From Comamonadaceae bacterium (GTDB lineage Bacteria; Pseudomonadota; Gammaproteobacteria; Burkholderiales; Burkholderiaceae_C): a stretch of DNA of 22,920 nucleotides. The notes under the pieces were generated by a model, which did not search any database, was not told where the DNA came from, and saw only the letters and a program-made list of their open reading frames with translations. The stretch covers positions 1 to 22,920 of the forward strand of contig CANCCE010000015.1 in assembly GCA_947374505.1 (NCBI GenBank), in the 5' to 3' direction. Numbering within the stretch: the first letter of the stretch is position 1; every line of letters starts with the position of its first letter. Position numbers and translations under genes: made by a program. Shown piece after piece: positions 1 to 7,722 of the stretch.

Positions 1-1
1 T

Positions 2-910
2 ATGGCCAAACTGGATCTGGAGTGGCTCGGCGTCTTCGTCGAGGTTTACAAAACGCAAAGCGTCTCGCGTGCGGCACTTCGCTTGGGCATGGAGCAGGCC
101 AGCGCCAGCATCATGTTGGGCAAGCTGCGACGGCATTTTGATGACCGCCTTTTCACGCGAACGTCGGCGGGCATGGAACCGACGCCCAAGGCGCAAAGCA
201 TTTACCCCGACCTGCTGGAGGCTTTGTTGCACATTGAGAAAGCCCGGGGGCAGGGCGGCGTCTTTTCCCCCCATCAGGCAGAGCGGGAGTTTCACATCTG
301 CATGACTGACATCAGTGAGATGATTTTGCTGCCGCGGCTGATCAACCACCTGCAGCAGTCAGCACCCGGCCTGACCTTGAAAGCCGACAAGATATCGCCG
401 GACAGCCGGCGACGGCTGGAGTCGGGCGACATCGATCTCGCCGTGGGCTTCACGCCGGATCTTGAGGCGGGCTTTTACCAGCAGGCGCTATTTGCCCAAA
501 ATTTTGTCTGCTTAGCGGCCAGTGACCACCCGCGCATCCGCAGCAAGCTCACGCCCCGTGCGTTCATGGCGGAAGGCCACATCTTGGTCACCGCGTCGGG
601 CACCGGCCATTCCATCGTCGACAAAGTGCTGGCCCGTCACAAGTTAGAGCGCCGTGTGGTGTTGCACTTGCCGAGCTTTCTGGGGGTCGCCCGCATCGTG
701 GCGCAGACGGAGTTTTTGGTCATCGTGCCGCGCTTGTTGGGGATCGCCTTGGCCTCTCAGGAAAAGGTTCAATTGCTGGAACCGCCGGTGCCGTTGCCGG
801 CTTACAAAGTCAAGCAACATTGGCATGAACGCTTCAATGCGGACGCCGGCAACATCTGGCTGCGGCAAGCCATGGTGGGCCTTTTCTCCGGTGCCGGACT
901 CGATGTTTAA
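2..910 (+). CDS. LysR-family transcriptional regulator
   Basis: This 302-residue protein is a DNA-binding regulator. The N-terminus (about residues 4-65) is a typical LysR winged helix-turn-helix with the SVSRAALRLG / ASASIMLGKLRRHFDDRLFTR pattern split over two helices. The rest is a periplasmic-binding-protein-like effector domain. The C-terminal signature HWHERFNADAGNIWLR (about 275-290) resembles the 'WHxRxxxDPAxxWLR' ending of the NahR/LinR/PcpR-like clade, many members of which respond to aromatic compounds. The gene ends 4 bases before the end of the convergent amidohydrolase gene, so it is a good candidate regulator of the 1-3.8 kb minus-strand genes. The ATG lies at base 2 and fits a LysR N-terminus, but upstream sequence is not visible, so the true start and ribosome site cannot be confirmed. 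The effector is unknown. Confidence 0.9.
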   Translation: MAKLDLEWLGVFVEVYKTQSVSRAALRLGMEQASASIMLGKLRRHFDDRLFTRTSAGMEPTPKAQSIYPDLLEALLHIEKARGQGGVFSPHQAEREFHICMTDISEMILLPRLINHLQQSAPGLTLKADKISPDSRRRLESGDIDLAVGFTPDLEAGFYQQALFAQNFVCLAASDHPRIRSKLTPRAFMAEGHILVTASGTGHSIVDKVLARHKLERRVVLHLPSFLGVARIVAQTEFLVIVPRLLGIALASQEKVQLLEPPVPLPAYKVKQHWHERFNADAGNIWLRQAMVGLFSGAGLDV

Positions 911-914
911 CGGG

Positions 915-1736
915 TCAGAAACCGAAGTGTTTCTTAGGCGCTGACCACATCATCACTTCCCGGTCTGACGTCGAAAATTGGCTTTCAAAAACTTTGAGCA
1001 TCGGGCCGTAGTCGAGCCGGAAAGGGGCCTTCAGGTAAGGCCAGTCGGAGGCCCAGACGCATTGTTCCGTACCAAAATTTTGAATGAGTTCATCTAAAAA
1101 CGGACGAACATCCGGGAACGGAAAACCGGCTTTGGAGAATTTGGCATAGCCCGATAGCTTGACCACGGCGCGGCCTTCCCGGCCGAGCGCTAATAAAGAT
1201 TGGAAACCGGCTTGGTGTGTTTGGGCGTCTACGGCAGGGCGCCCGCAATGATCGAACATCAGTTTGCCGTTAACGCGGTTCAGCATCGGCATGAACTGAG
1301 TCAACTGGTCGTTGTCGACTTGAAACTGTGCCCACAAATCCAGCGCGTTGAGTCGCTGCAGCAAAGGTTCAATGTCTGCGTAATGATCGAACCCATGCAG
1401 CGATGGGTTGAACGCCACGCCGATGACACCGCTGGCCTTGAGTTCAAGCAAAGTCTCGAGCGGACAGTCGTTGGGCACCACGGCAATGCCTTTGAACTTA
1501 CCTTCGCCATTTTTGATGGCGTCCAACAGGCAGCGGTTGTCTGTGCCGTAGCCCGAGTTGGGTCCGACCAGTAACGCATGTTCCACCGCATAGCAAGCCA
1601 TGACCTCCTGGAAATACCGCGCGTCCCCCATTTCTTGACCGGCCGGTCGATACGCCACGTCTGGTGCATAAGGAAAACGGGCCGGGTCCAAAACATGGCA
1701 GTGCGCGTCGATTTTTCTTTCCGTCAGAACGCTCAT
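915..1736 (-). CDS. Amidohydrolase-2 (PDC hydrolase-like)
   Basis: This 273-residue protein belongs to the amidohydrolase superfamily and resembles the cog3618 group, which includes 2-pyrone-4,6-dicarboxylate lactonase LigI and sugar lactone hydrolases. Visible active-site markers are the N-terminal HxH (His12, His14 in DAHCHV), His163 in FDHCGRP and Asp231 in WASDWPY, which is the expected strand order for the TIM barrel. No signal peptide is seen, so it should be cytoplasmic and hydrolyse a lactone or similar ring ester. It starts 10 bases after the shikimate-dehydrogenase-like gene, suggesting co-transcription, and its upstream ribosome site is weak. It ends 4 bases from the convergent LysR gene. 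The exact substrate cannot be read from sequence; a 2-pyrone dicarboxylate or another muconolactone-type compound fits the context. Confidence 0.85.
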   Translation of the reverse strand: MSVLTERKIDAHCHVLDPARFPYAPDVAYRPAGQEMGDARYFQEVMACYAVEHALLVGPNSGYGTDNRCLLDAIKNGEGKFKGIAVVPNDCPLETLLELKASGVIGVAFNPSLHGFDHYADIEPLLQRLNALDLWAQFQVDNDQLTQFMPMLNRVNGKLMFDHCGRPAVDAQTHQAGFQSLLALGREGRAVVKLSGYAKFSKAGFPFPDVRPFLDELIQNFGTEQCVWASDWPYLKAPFRLDYGPMLKVFESQFSTSDREVMMWSAPKKHFGF

Positions 1737-1746
1737 CGGTGGCGCT

Positions 1747-2586
1747 TCAAAAAGTGGCCAAGACGGCCTGCTTCAATTCGTCGGTGATCTCGGGCATGAC
1801 ACCGAACCAAGATTTGAAAGCGGGGCGCGCCTGGTTCAGCAGCATGCCCAAACCATTGGCGGTCTGGTTGCCACGCAGGCGTGCCGTTTCCAGCAAAGGT
1901 GTTTCTAGCGGGATGTAGATCGCGTCTGAGACCATGGCTGTCTTGGGCAGGGCGTCTAAGCTCACTTCCAGCGGTGGTTGGCCGTACATGCCTTGGTTGG
2001 TGGTGTTGACCAACAGAGCCGCTCCGTCCATGGCGCTGTTGCGTTCAGCCCAGGAAACAACTTTGACGATCTGTTCATACCCCGCAGCCAAGGCCTGCGC
2101 TTTGTCGAGCGTTCGGTTCACCAGTCGAATCTCTGTCGCACCTTGGTCGATCAAGCTCAGGACAACAGCGCGCGATGCACCACCAGCCCCCAGCACAACG
2201 ATCGGTCCGGCATCTGCCCGCCAATCGGGATTGACGTCCCTCAAGCTTTGGATGTAGCCATAACCATCGTGGTTAAAGCCATGCAGACTTCCATCCGGCT
2301 GCACCACCACGCAATTGATCGCACCCATGCGCTGCGCCAAAGGATCAACAACGTCCATCAACTTGAGGGCTTCAACCTTGTGCGGTTGGGTCACGTTACA
2401 ACCTGCTAATCCCAGTGCCGACAGCCCACGGACAGCAGCCTCCAAGTTGTTCGCTTCGACCGGCAAGTGGCCGTATGCCCCTCTCAAGCCGTGTTGGGCA
2501 ATCCAATAGTTGTGAAGAATCGGGGAACGCGATTGTGTGATGGGCATGCCCATCACACCGGCTAGGATGAATTTTCTGTTGTCCAT
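1747..2586 (-). CDS. Shikimate/quinate dehydrogenase-like protein
   Basis: This 279-residue AroE-family protein would catalyse NAD(P)-dependent interconversion of dehydroshikimate/shikimate or dehydroquinate/quinate. The substrate domain keeps the SRSP serines (Ser19, Ser21), NVTQPHK with the catalytic Lys70, and GFNHDG with the catalytic Asp107; the usual NTD is NHD here. The Rossmann domain has GAGGASRA (133-140) and NRT (157-159), which favours NADP but does not prove it. The C-terminal helix ANGLGMLLNQA is intact. It lies between the substrate-binding-protein gene (about 20 bases upstream) and the amidohydrolase gene (10 bases downstream), away from other aromatic amino-acid genes. It is therefore more likely a catabolic paralogue than the housekeeping aroE, and no gene symbol is assigned. 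Length is normal for the family. Confidence 0.9.
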   Translation of the reverse strand: MDNRKFILAGVMGMPITQSRSPILHNYWIAQHGLRGAYGHLPVEANNLEAAVRGLSALGLAGCNVTQPHKVEALKLMDVVDPLAQRMGAINCVVVQPDGSLHGFNHDGYGYIQSLRDVNPDWRADAGPIVVLGAGGASRAVVLSLIDQGATEIRLVNRTLDKAQALAAGYEQIVKVVSWAERNSAMDGAALLVNTTNQGMYGQPPLEVSLDALPKTAMVSDAIYIPLETPLLETARLRGNQTANGLGMLLNQARPAFKSWFGVMPEITDELKQAVLATF

Positions 2587-2606
2587 GAGATAAACGACGG
2601 GTCTTG

Positions 2607-3743
2607 TTATTTTTTGTTGACGGGCGGCAAGATGCTGGTGACAACTTGCTTGCCGGCCACCACTTTGGTCATGTAGCTCTCACGGTCGAGATCGCCTTTG
2701 GCGTCATAGCTGATATCGAGCAAGAGTCCCGGCGTTGCTTTGGCCGAGAGGCTGATGTCTTTCATGGCAGCGGCAAAAGCTTTGGCATCGAATTTACCGA
2801 TTTTTTCGGTCACGGCTTTGACGGTGTAAATGCCGATATAGCCTTTGAGTCCGTTGTGGTCGGTCTTGGACTTGTACTCGCGCTGGTAGGCTGCATCAAA
2901 TTTTTTGACATTGGCCTGCGGTGCGTCGGCCGTCAAACCGACGTGAGCGATGGCGCCATTGGCGGCGTCACCGGCGAGCTCAATGACCTTCTGGCTGGTC
3001 AGGGTGGTTTCACCGATGATGGGTTTTTTGTAAGCTTGCTTTTTCAGTTCGCGCAACAAACGGGCCGACTCCTCTTCGTTCGAGTAAACAAAAACGGCAT
3101 CGCTGCTGGACTGCTTGACCTTGATCACGGCGCTGCTGAAGTCCACTTGGCCGGGTTCTGTGGAGACGTCTACTCCGACTTTGATACCTTGGGCTTCAAG
3201 GGCCTTGATGATCAAGTCACGCCCCCCTTTGCCAAAGTCGTTGTTGACATAAATCACGTCAACGGCTTTGGCCTTGACGGTGTTTTTGATGTAGCCGGCA
3301 ATCTTTGGCATGGCCGTGGATTGCGTGAACGACGTTCTGAACACGTAGGGGTTGCCTTGCTCCGTGATGGCCGCTGCTTCGCCACCGGTGAAGTTAGGAA
3401 TCTCTGCACGGCGGGTGGTCGCCATGCTGACCATGATGGAGCCCGAAAACACCGGGCCCATGATCACGTAGGCGTCGTTGTCGACCGCTTTTTCCGCCAG
3501 ACCTTTGGCCACACCAGGGTTGGACTGGGTGTCGTTGGCGGTGTAGTCGATCTTGCGGCCCAGAATGCCGCCGGCGGCATTGATCTCTTTCACAGCGAGC
3601 TTGATGCCGTTGTCAAAATTAGTGCCTGACGTGGCGCCCGTGCCGCTGAGTTCAACCAGGCCGACGATTTTGACGTTTTGGGCTTGCGCCATGGCCGTCG
3701 CGAACATGGCACCCATCAATGCCAATTTTAAAAACGTTTTCAT
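2607..3743 (-). CDS. Branched-chain-type ABC substrate-binding protein
   Basis: This 378-residue periplasmic protein is of the Leu/Ile/Val-binding type (Peripla_BP_6), a group that in Burkholderiales often binds aromatic acids and other carboxylates as well as amino acids. It has a classic signal peptide (MKTFLKLALMGAMF...) with probable cleavage near the AMAQAQ segment. The mature start NVKIVGLVELSGTGA is followed by GIKLAVKEINAAGGILGRK, the family hallmark. An in-frame ATG exists at 3755, but the start at 3743 is preferred because GGAGAC lies about 7 bases before it and it gives a normal signal peptide. No permease or ATPase gene is adjacent, so it is an orphan in this window. It heads a probable operon with the dehydrogenase and amidohydrolase genes. 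A GATAAT-like -10 (plus-strand 3781-3786) lies upstream, but no convincing -35 was found. Confidence 0.92.
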   Translation of the reverse strand: MKTFLKLALMGAMFATAMAQAQNVKIVGLVELSGTGATSGTNFDNGIKLAVKEINAAGGILGRKIDYTANDTQSNPGVAKGLAEKAVDNDAYVIMGPVFSGSIMVSMATTRRAEIPNFTGGEAAAITEQGNPYVFRTSFTQSTAMPKIAGYIKNTVKAKAVDVIYVNNDFGKGGRDLIIKALEAQGIKVGVDVSTEPGQVDFSSAVIKVKQSSSDAVFVYSNEEESARLLRELKKQAYKKPIIGETTLTSQKVIELAGDAANGAIAHVGLTADAPQANVKKFDAAYQREYKSKTDHNGLKGYIGIYTVKAVTEKIGKFDAKAFAAAMKDISLSAKATPGLLLDISYDAKGDLDRESYMTKVVAGKQVVTSILPPVNKK

Positions 3744-3808
3744 GCTTGTCTCCATGTTGTAAGGGTCTTAATCGCCGCGAATTATCGATGGAAATTGACG
3801 CTGATAAC

Positions 3809-3827
3809 CCTTGAATCGCCTTCAAGG
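3809..3827 (-). terminator. Hairpin at the 3' end of the sensor kinase gene
   Basis: CCTTGAA (3809-3815) and TTCAAGG (3821-3827) form a perfect 7-bp inverted repeat with a 5-base loop. It overlaps the kinase stop codon at 3822. An alternative overlapping stem (TCGCCT/AGGCGA) is possible in the same place. No T-run follows in the direction of transcription, so it is not a standard intrinsic terminator; it may instead protect the transcript end or be chance. Confidence 0.3.
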
Positions 3828-5537
3828 CGACGTGACTGAGGGTAAATACACACTGAAACTCGAACCCTTGCCGGGTCCCGGACTGTCTGCTGTGACCCGT
3901 CCACCATGCATTTGAACCAGGCATTTAACCAATGCCAAACCGAGATCAAGACCGCCCTGAGGTCGACCAGCAGAGCGTTCGCCTTGGGCGAAAAGATCAA
4001 ATATATTTGGCATCAGGTCTGAGTCCATGCCGCTGCCGTTGTCACCCACCGTCATGCGCAGTTCACCGGCCTCAATGGCGACCCGAAGATCGAGGTAGCC
4101 CCCTTCGGGCGTGTACTTGGCGGCATTGTTCAAGAGATAGCGGGTGACTTGAACCAACCGGGCATGGTCACCGCTGACGGGCAGTGGAGCCGGCGGCAGC
4201 GCCACTGATAAATGAAGGTGGTTCGACTCAATCAGGGGCCGAATCTGTTCAGTCGCAACCGCCACCACCGTGGCAAAGTCGATGGTTGCGAGTTGCAGTG
4301 TGACTTGGCCACGCGAGATGCGGGAGAGGTCCAGCAGATCCTCAACGATGCGAGCCATGTGCTTGGCTTGATGGCTGATGATGAGGCCTGTGCGCTGAAT
4401 GACCGGATCGTCTTGGGCTGCCAGCTTGAGCATTTCTGCGCCGGTCATGATGGGGGCGAGCGAATGGCGCAGCTCGTCTGCCAGTATGGCGACAAATTCC
4501 ACTTTGCGTTTGTCGGTACGTTTCAGGGCCTCGGCCATCTCCAGCTGCTTTTGGCCTTCACGCGTGAGAGCCTGTCGCTGCTCATACAGCCGGTCTAACA
4601 TTTGGTTGATCGACGCCGACAGGCTGGCGACTTCTTCCGTACCGGTGCTTTGGGCGCGCTCCTGACTCAATCCATCGCGAACCAGCTGACTGGCAAAGAG
4701 TTGAAGTTTCCGCAGGTCGCGGGTGAGCACAGAGGCCATGTGTGCCCCGCCCAGCACCACAGCAATGAACAAGCCCAAGACCAGCAAAAACCCAGAGAAA
4801 TAGAGTGGCGACAGAGAGCGGTTGCTGTCGAGTGGTGAGGCGCCTTCGATCCGAAAATCAAGCGCTCCAAAGACGGCCGGTGCAGCCACCGGACTGGTCT
4901 GGGTAGCTTCGTTTGCAAGCGGTGCTCCCCAAAGCAGTTTGATGTGTTCATCCGCGTGCAAATCGCTCAGCGACATTTTGTAGAAAAGTCCACCGGTGGG
5001 TGTTTTTTGACGCGGATCAAACAAGGGTATGAGTGCCACCAAGTTGGCATCGTTATCCAAAAAAATACCCGATGCAGGACGGCCGATCTTGAGTTTTTCG
5101 CGCAACCAAAGACGTTCTTCTCGAGTGAGCAGTGCTTGATTGCTGGCGATTTCGCCACCCTCTGAGTCTGTGAGGAGCAGCTGCACGGGAATACCGTTGA
5201 CTTGCTGGATGCCGGCTAAAAATGGCTGGAGATACGTCTGTCTGCCAGCCCCGTCGAGACCTCCGGAGGCCAGAATCGGGTTGCTCGCAACTTCTGTCAT
5301 TCGGCTGGCCAATGCCTTTAGATTGAGACCGATGGTTTGCGCATGAAACTGCCGTTCGCGGGCGGCGAGTTCTTGCATGGCGTTGTCTTGCTGACGTGTC
5401 AGAAACCACCAGGAAGCCAGTGACGTCAGCAGCAACGCAGCGACCGCCAGACTGGCAGCGCCTAAAGCAAAGCGTCTTGCCAAACTGGTGGGCTTGTGCC
5501 AGTTTGGATGGCTTGAAGCTGAACTTTTAGTGTGCAT
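3822..5537 (-). CDS. Membrane sensor histidine kinase, degenerate H-box
   Basis: This 571-residue protein has TM1 at about 22-47, an extracytoplasmic sensor of about 200 residues, TM2 at about 254-276, a HAMP region (about 277-330), a HisKA-like helix pair (about 340-410) and a HATPase_c domain (about 440-568). The ATP site keeps the N-box (NNAAKY, 450-455), the G1 box DNGSG (479-483) and an F-box. G2 is GGLDLGL, where GGLGIGL is usual. The H-box reads LADELRHSLAPI, so the residue normally His in HELRNPLAPI is Asp354 (codon GAC, 4476-4478). A histidine instead occurs four residues later (His358), at the usual Asn position. It may therefore be a pseudokinase, a phosphatase-only protein, or use the shifted His. 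No response regulator lies beside it. It is monocistronic in appearance, and its ligand is unknown. Confidence 0.88.
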   Translation of the reverse strand: MHTKSSASSHPNWHKPTSLARRFALGAASLAVAALLLTSLASWWFLTRQQDNAMQELAARERQFHAQTIGLNLKALASRMTEVASNPILASGGLDGAGRQTYLQPFLAGIQQVNGIPVQLLLTDSEGGEIASNQALLTREERLWLREKLKIGRPASGIFLDNDANLVALIPLFDPRQKTPTGGLFYKMSLSDLHADEHIKLLWGAPLANEATQTSPVAAPAVFGALDFRIEGASPLDSNRSLSPLYFSGFLLVLGLFIAVVLGGAHMASVLTRDLRKLQLFASQLVRDGLSQERAQSTGTEEVASLSASINQMLDRLYEQRQALTREGQKQLEMAEALKRTDKRKVEFVAILADELRHSLAPIMTGAEMLKLAAQDDPVIQRTGLIISHQAKHMARIVEDLLDLSRISRGQVTLQLATIDFATVVAVATEQIRPLIESNHLHLSVALPPAPLPVSGDHARLVQVTRYLLNNAAKYTPEGGYLDLRVAIEAGELRMTVGDNGSGMDSDLMPNIFDLFAQGERSAGRPQGGLDLGLALVKCLVQMHGGRVTADSPGPGKGSSFSVYLPSVTSP

Positions 5538-5613
5538 GGGCCATCAGTGGAGTCGTAGGATGATTCTGACGGCAAAACTGCTTATTCCGCGCTATCCAAG
5601 GACGACCGTGCAT

Positions 5614-5631
5614 GTAACAAATGCGTAACAA
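5614..5631 (-). promoter_or_regulatory. Tandem TTGTTAC repeats, 11-bp period
   Basis: On the minus strand TTGTTAC occurs twice (plus-strand GTAACAA at 5614-5620 and 5625-5631), separated by 4 bases, giving an 11-bp period. It lies about 77-94 bases upstream of the sensor kinase start. Direct hexamer repeats one helical turn apart are the usual operator form for OmpR/PhoB/PhoP-type response regulators. The identification as an operator is inference; no strong sigma-70 promoter could be placed relative to it. Confidence 0.35.
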
Positions 5632-5649
5632 CTCAGATCTAGGTGATGA

Positions 5650-5666
5650 CCAAGCGCCTCGCTTGG
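5650..5666 (-). terminator. Hairpin downstream of motB
   Basis: CCAAGCG (5650-5656) and CGCTTGG (5660-5666) form a perfect 7-bp stem with a 3-base loop, starting 18 bases after the motB stop. There is no T-run after it on the minus strand, so termination may be weak or the structure may stabilise the motAB mRNA end. Confidence 0.35.
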
Positions 5667-5684
5667 GATGACCTGCGCTGACAA

Positions 5685-6725
5685 TCAATGATCGCGGTAC
5701 AACACCGTGATACTGATGCGGCGATTGCGCGGATCGAGCGGGTCGCTCGGGTTGTAGGGGGCGGTGTCAGCCACACCTTCGATACGCGCGAAGCGGGTCG
5801 ATTTAACGCCATTTTTTTCGACCAAGGTGCGTGTCGCTTCGGCACGCTCAGCCGACAACGACCAGTTGTTGCGGTTGTCCGTGTTCGAAAAAGCCACACT
5901 GTCAGTGTGCCCACGCAGAGCCAACTTGTTGGGCATGGTGCCGAGTGACTTGGCCACTTCGTTGAGCAAAGCCTGAGCGCGCGGTAACAGTCGGGTGGTA
6001 CCCAGCGCAAACATGGCAAAGTCAGCTTTTTCGATGATCTCGATGCGCAGGCCATCTTTTTCGCGAACGAACTTGACTTGTTCCTTCAGGTTCTCAAGAT
6101 TAGGGCTTTTCTCTAAACGCTCACTGACTTCTTTTTCAAGTTTGTCGAATGCGGCCTTGTCGGCGGCTTCTATGATTTCCTTTTTCTCCGCCTCGCTGAC
6201 TTGGTCGGGGTTGGCCCGCTCACTGCTGTTCGGTGAGGGGTCGTTCTCAGTCGGACCGCCCTCAGAGCGTGGTGTCACCCGCTCCATGGCAGCCGTCTGT
6301 TTCGCCGAGAACGGAAATCCGTCAGGGTCAATGATGGAGCGCCCGCCCAAAATACCGTTGGAGCCGGCCAGCTGCCCCATGGTGACGTTGCTGTGCGAGG
6401 TCGGTTTGAAGTAATCCGCAATGCTTTTACGCTGAGCTTCATTGGTCGCCCCGAGCAGCCACATGAGCAAAAAGAAAGCCATCATGGCGGTCATCATGTC
6501 AGCCAGCGCAATTTTCCAGGCGCCTCCATGCGCACCGGCATGGCCATCGTCAATGATTTTTTTGACGACAATCACCGGGGCCAGCGGCGCCGGTTCAGCG
6601 GCTTCTTCAGCCGCGACGGGTGCCTTGGCTTCAGCCGCAGGGGAAGCTTCGACGGAGGCCTCAGCAGAGCCCGGAGCTACTGGTTTGTCTGCGTCCGGGG
6701 GAGTGTCGACGACCGCTTCAGCCAT
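5685..6725 (-). CDS. motB: Flagellar motor stator protein MotB
   Basis: This 346-residue stator subunit anchors MotA to peptidoglycan and carries the ion-binding aspartate. The single TM (about 68-92, AWKIALADMMTAMMAFFLLM) contains Asp76, equivalent to Asp32 of the E. coli protein. The C-terminal OmpA-like domain shows RGHTDSVAFS, NNWSLSAERAEATR and NRRISITV. The protein has an Ala/Glu/Pro-rich N-terminal extension of about 48 residues before the usual start region (IVVKK...). A GTG at Val51 could be an alternative start, but the ATG at 6725 lies 2 bases after the motA stop, which fits translational coupling. Both genes form a motA-motB operon. The proton-type motif favours H+ over Na+ driving, though this is not certain from sequence alone. 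Confidence 0.97.
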   Translation of the reverse strand: MAEAVVDTPPDADKPVAPGSAEASVEASPAAEAKAPVAAEEAAEPAPLAPVIVVKKIIDDGHAGAHGGAWKIALADMMTAMMAFFLLMWLLGATNEAQRKSIADYFKPTSHSNVTMGQLAGSNGILGGRSIIDPDGFPFSAKQTAAMERVTPRSEGGPTENDPSPNSSERANPDQVSEAEKKEIIEAADKAAFDKLEKEVSERLEKSPNLENLKEQVKFVREKDGLRIEIIEKADFAMFALGTTRLLPRAQALLNEVAKSLGTMPNKLALRGHTDSVAFSNTDNRNNWSLSAERAEATRTLVEKNGVKSTRFARIEGVADTAPYNPSDPLDPRNRRISITVLYRDH

Positions 6726-6727
6726 GT

Positions 6728-7591
6728 TTATTTGCCGCGCAAGCCGTCAAAAACTTCCGCAAAGCTGGGCTGGTTGTGGTGGCTGATGCCAACACGCGCG
6801 GCTTCAATGATCAGCGGCATCGGGTGTCCGTGCATGGTGCCGATGATGATTTGCTTGACGACCTTGTAAATCTCTGCCTCGTCTTCAATGATCTGGCCCA
6901 AACGGCCGGCCATCGGTTCGACCATGCCGTAGGCCAAAAACACACCCAGAAAGGTGCCGACCAAAGCGCCACCGATCAAGCCGCCCAAGATGGCGGGCGG
7001 CTGGTCAATAGCGCCCATGGTTTTCACCACGCCCAAGACACACGCCACAATCCCGAGAGCCGGCAAAGCGCCGGCCATGGAGGCCAGTGCAGCAGCAGGC
7101 TTCAGGGCGCCGTGGTGATGGGTCTTGATGGACTGCTCCATCACTTCTTCCACCGCATACGCACTCAGGTTGCTGGAGGACACCACCAGCAACCGGATGG
7201 TGTCCGTGATCAGGTGCAGCAAGTCGTGGTCTTTCAGCAGCGCCGGGTACTCACCAAAAATAGCGCTGGCCTCGGGGTTCTCGATGTGCGCTTCAAGGGC
7301 AACGGCACCCTCACTTTTGAGTGTTTTCATGATCTTGGAGACCACAAAAATCGTGCTGAGGTAGTCGTCTTTTTTGTACTTGGGGCCTTTGAAGACCTTG
7401 ACCACGCCACCCAGAGCGCCTTTGATGATGTCCAGGCTGTTGCCGACCAACATAGCGCCAACAGCCGCACCGCCAATCACCAGCATTTCGTGGGGAACGG
7501 CGTGAATGATGGGCGCCATGGATCCACCAGCCAAGATGTAGCCGCCGAAAACACAGGCAAATAAGACCACCAAACCAATTATCGAAAACAT
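6728..7591 (-). CDS. motA: Flagellar motor stator protein MotA
   Basis: This 287-residue inner-membrane stator subunit couples ion flow to rotor torque. The N-terminal hairpin MFSIIGLVVLFACVFGGYIL is typical. The cytoplasmic loop keeps the glutamate of ALEAHIENP (E98 equivalent), while the Arg90 position is Lys (KSEGAVALE), conserving charge. The channel prolines are present in LPALGIVACVLG (P173 equivalent) and MVEPMA (P222 equivalent). I chose the ATG at 7591 because it matches the family N-terminus; a TTG at 7603 would add four residues. motB follows directly. The 119 bases between motA and the fliS end contain no sigma-28 match that I could find, so the motAB promoter is not identified. 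Confidence 0.97.
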   Translation of the reverse strand: MFSIIGLVVLFACVFGGYILAGGSMAPIIHAVPHEMLVIGGAAVGAMLVGNSLDIIKGALGGVVKVFKGPKYKKDDYLSTIFVVSKIMKTLKSEGAVALEAHIENPEASAIFGEYPALLKDHDLLHLITDTIRLLVVSSSNLSAYAVEEVMEQSIKTHHHGALKPAAALASMAGALPALGIVACVLGVVKTMGAIDQPPAILGGLIGGALVGTFLGVFLAYGMVEPMAGRLGQIIEDEAEIYKVVKQIIIGTMHGHPMPLIIEAARVGISHHNQPSFAEVFDGLRGK

Positions 7592-7722
7592 CGGGTTATC
7601 CAATTTAGTTGGAAGCGACCTGCGCGACGGTCCGAAACTGACAAATTGGGCGCTTCTAAAGCTCTACTGTAACGTCCGGATCCTATTTAATCGTTCCTAG
7701 ACCTGCTGTTTCGAATCAAAAT

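Noticed and set aside
2604..3629. Long open frame (341 codons) on the plus strand opposite the binding-protein gene
   Set aside because: It mirrors the codon structure of a confidently identified gene, shows no family features, and its composition is typical of antisense shadow frames in GC-rich DNA.
6620..7564. Long open frame (314 codons) on the plus strand opposite motA
   Set aside because: No recognisable protein features; it is an antisense shadow of motA and motB.
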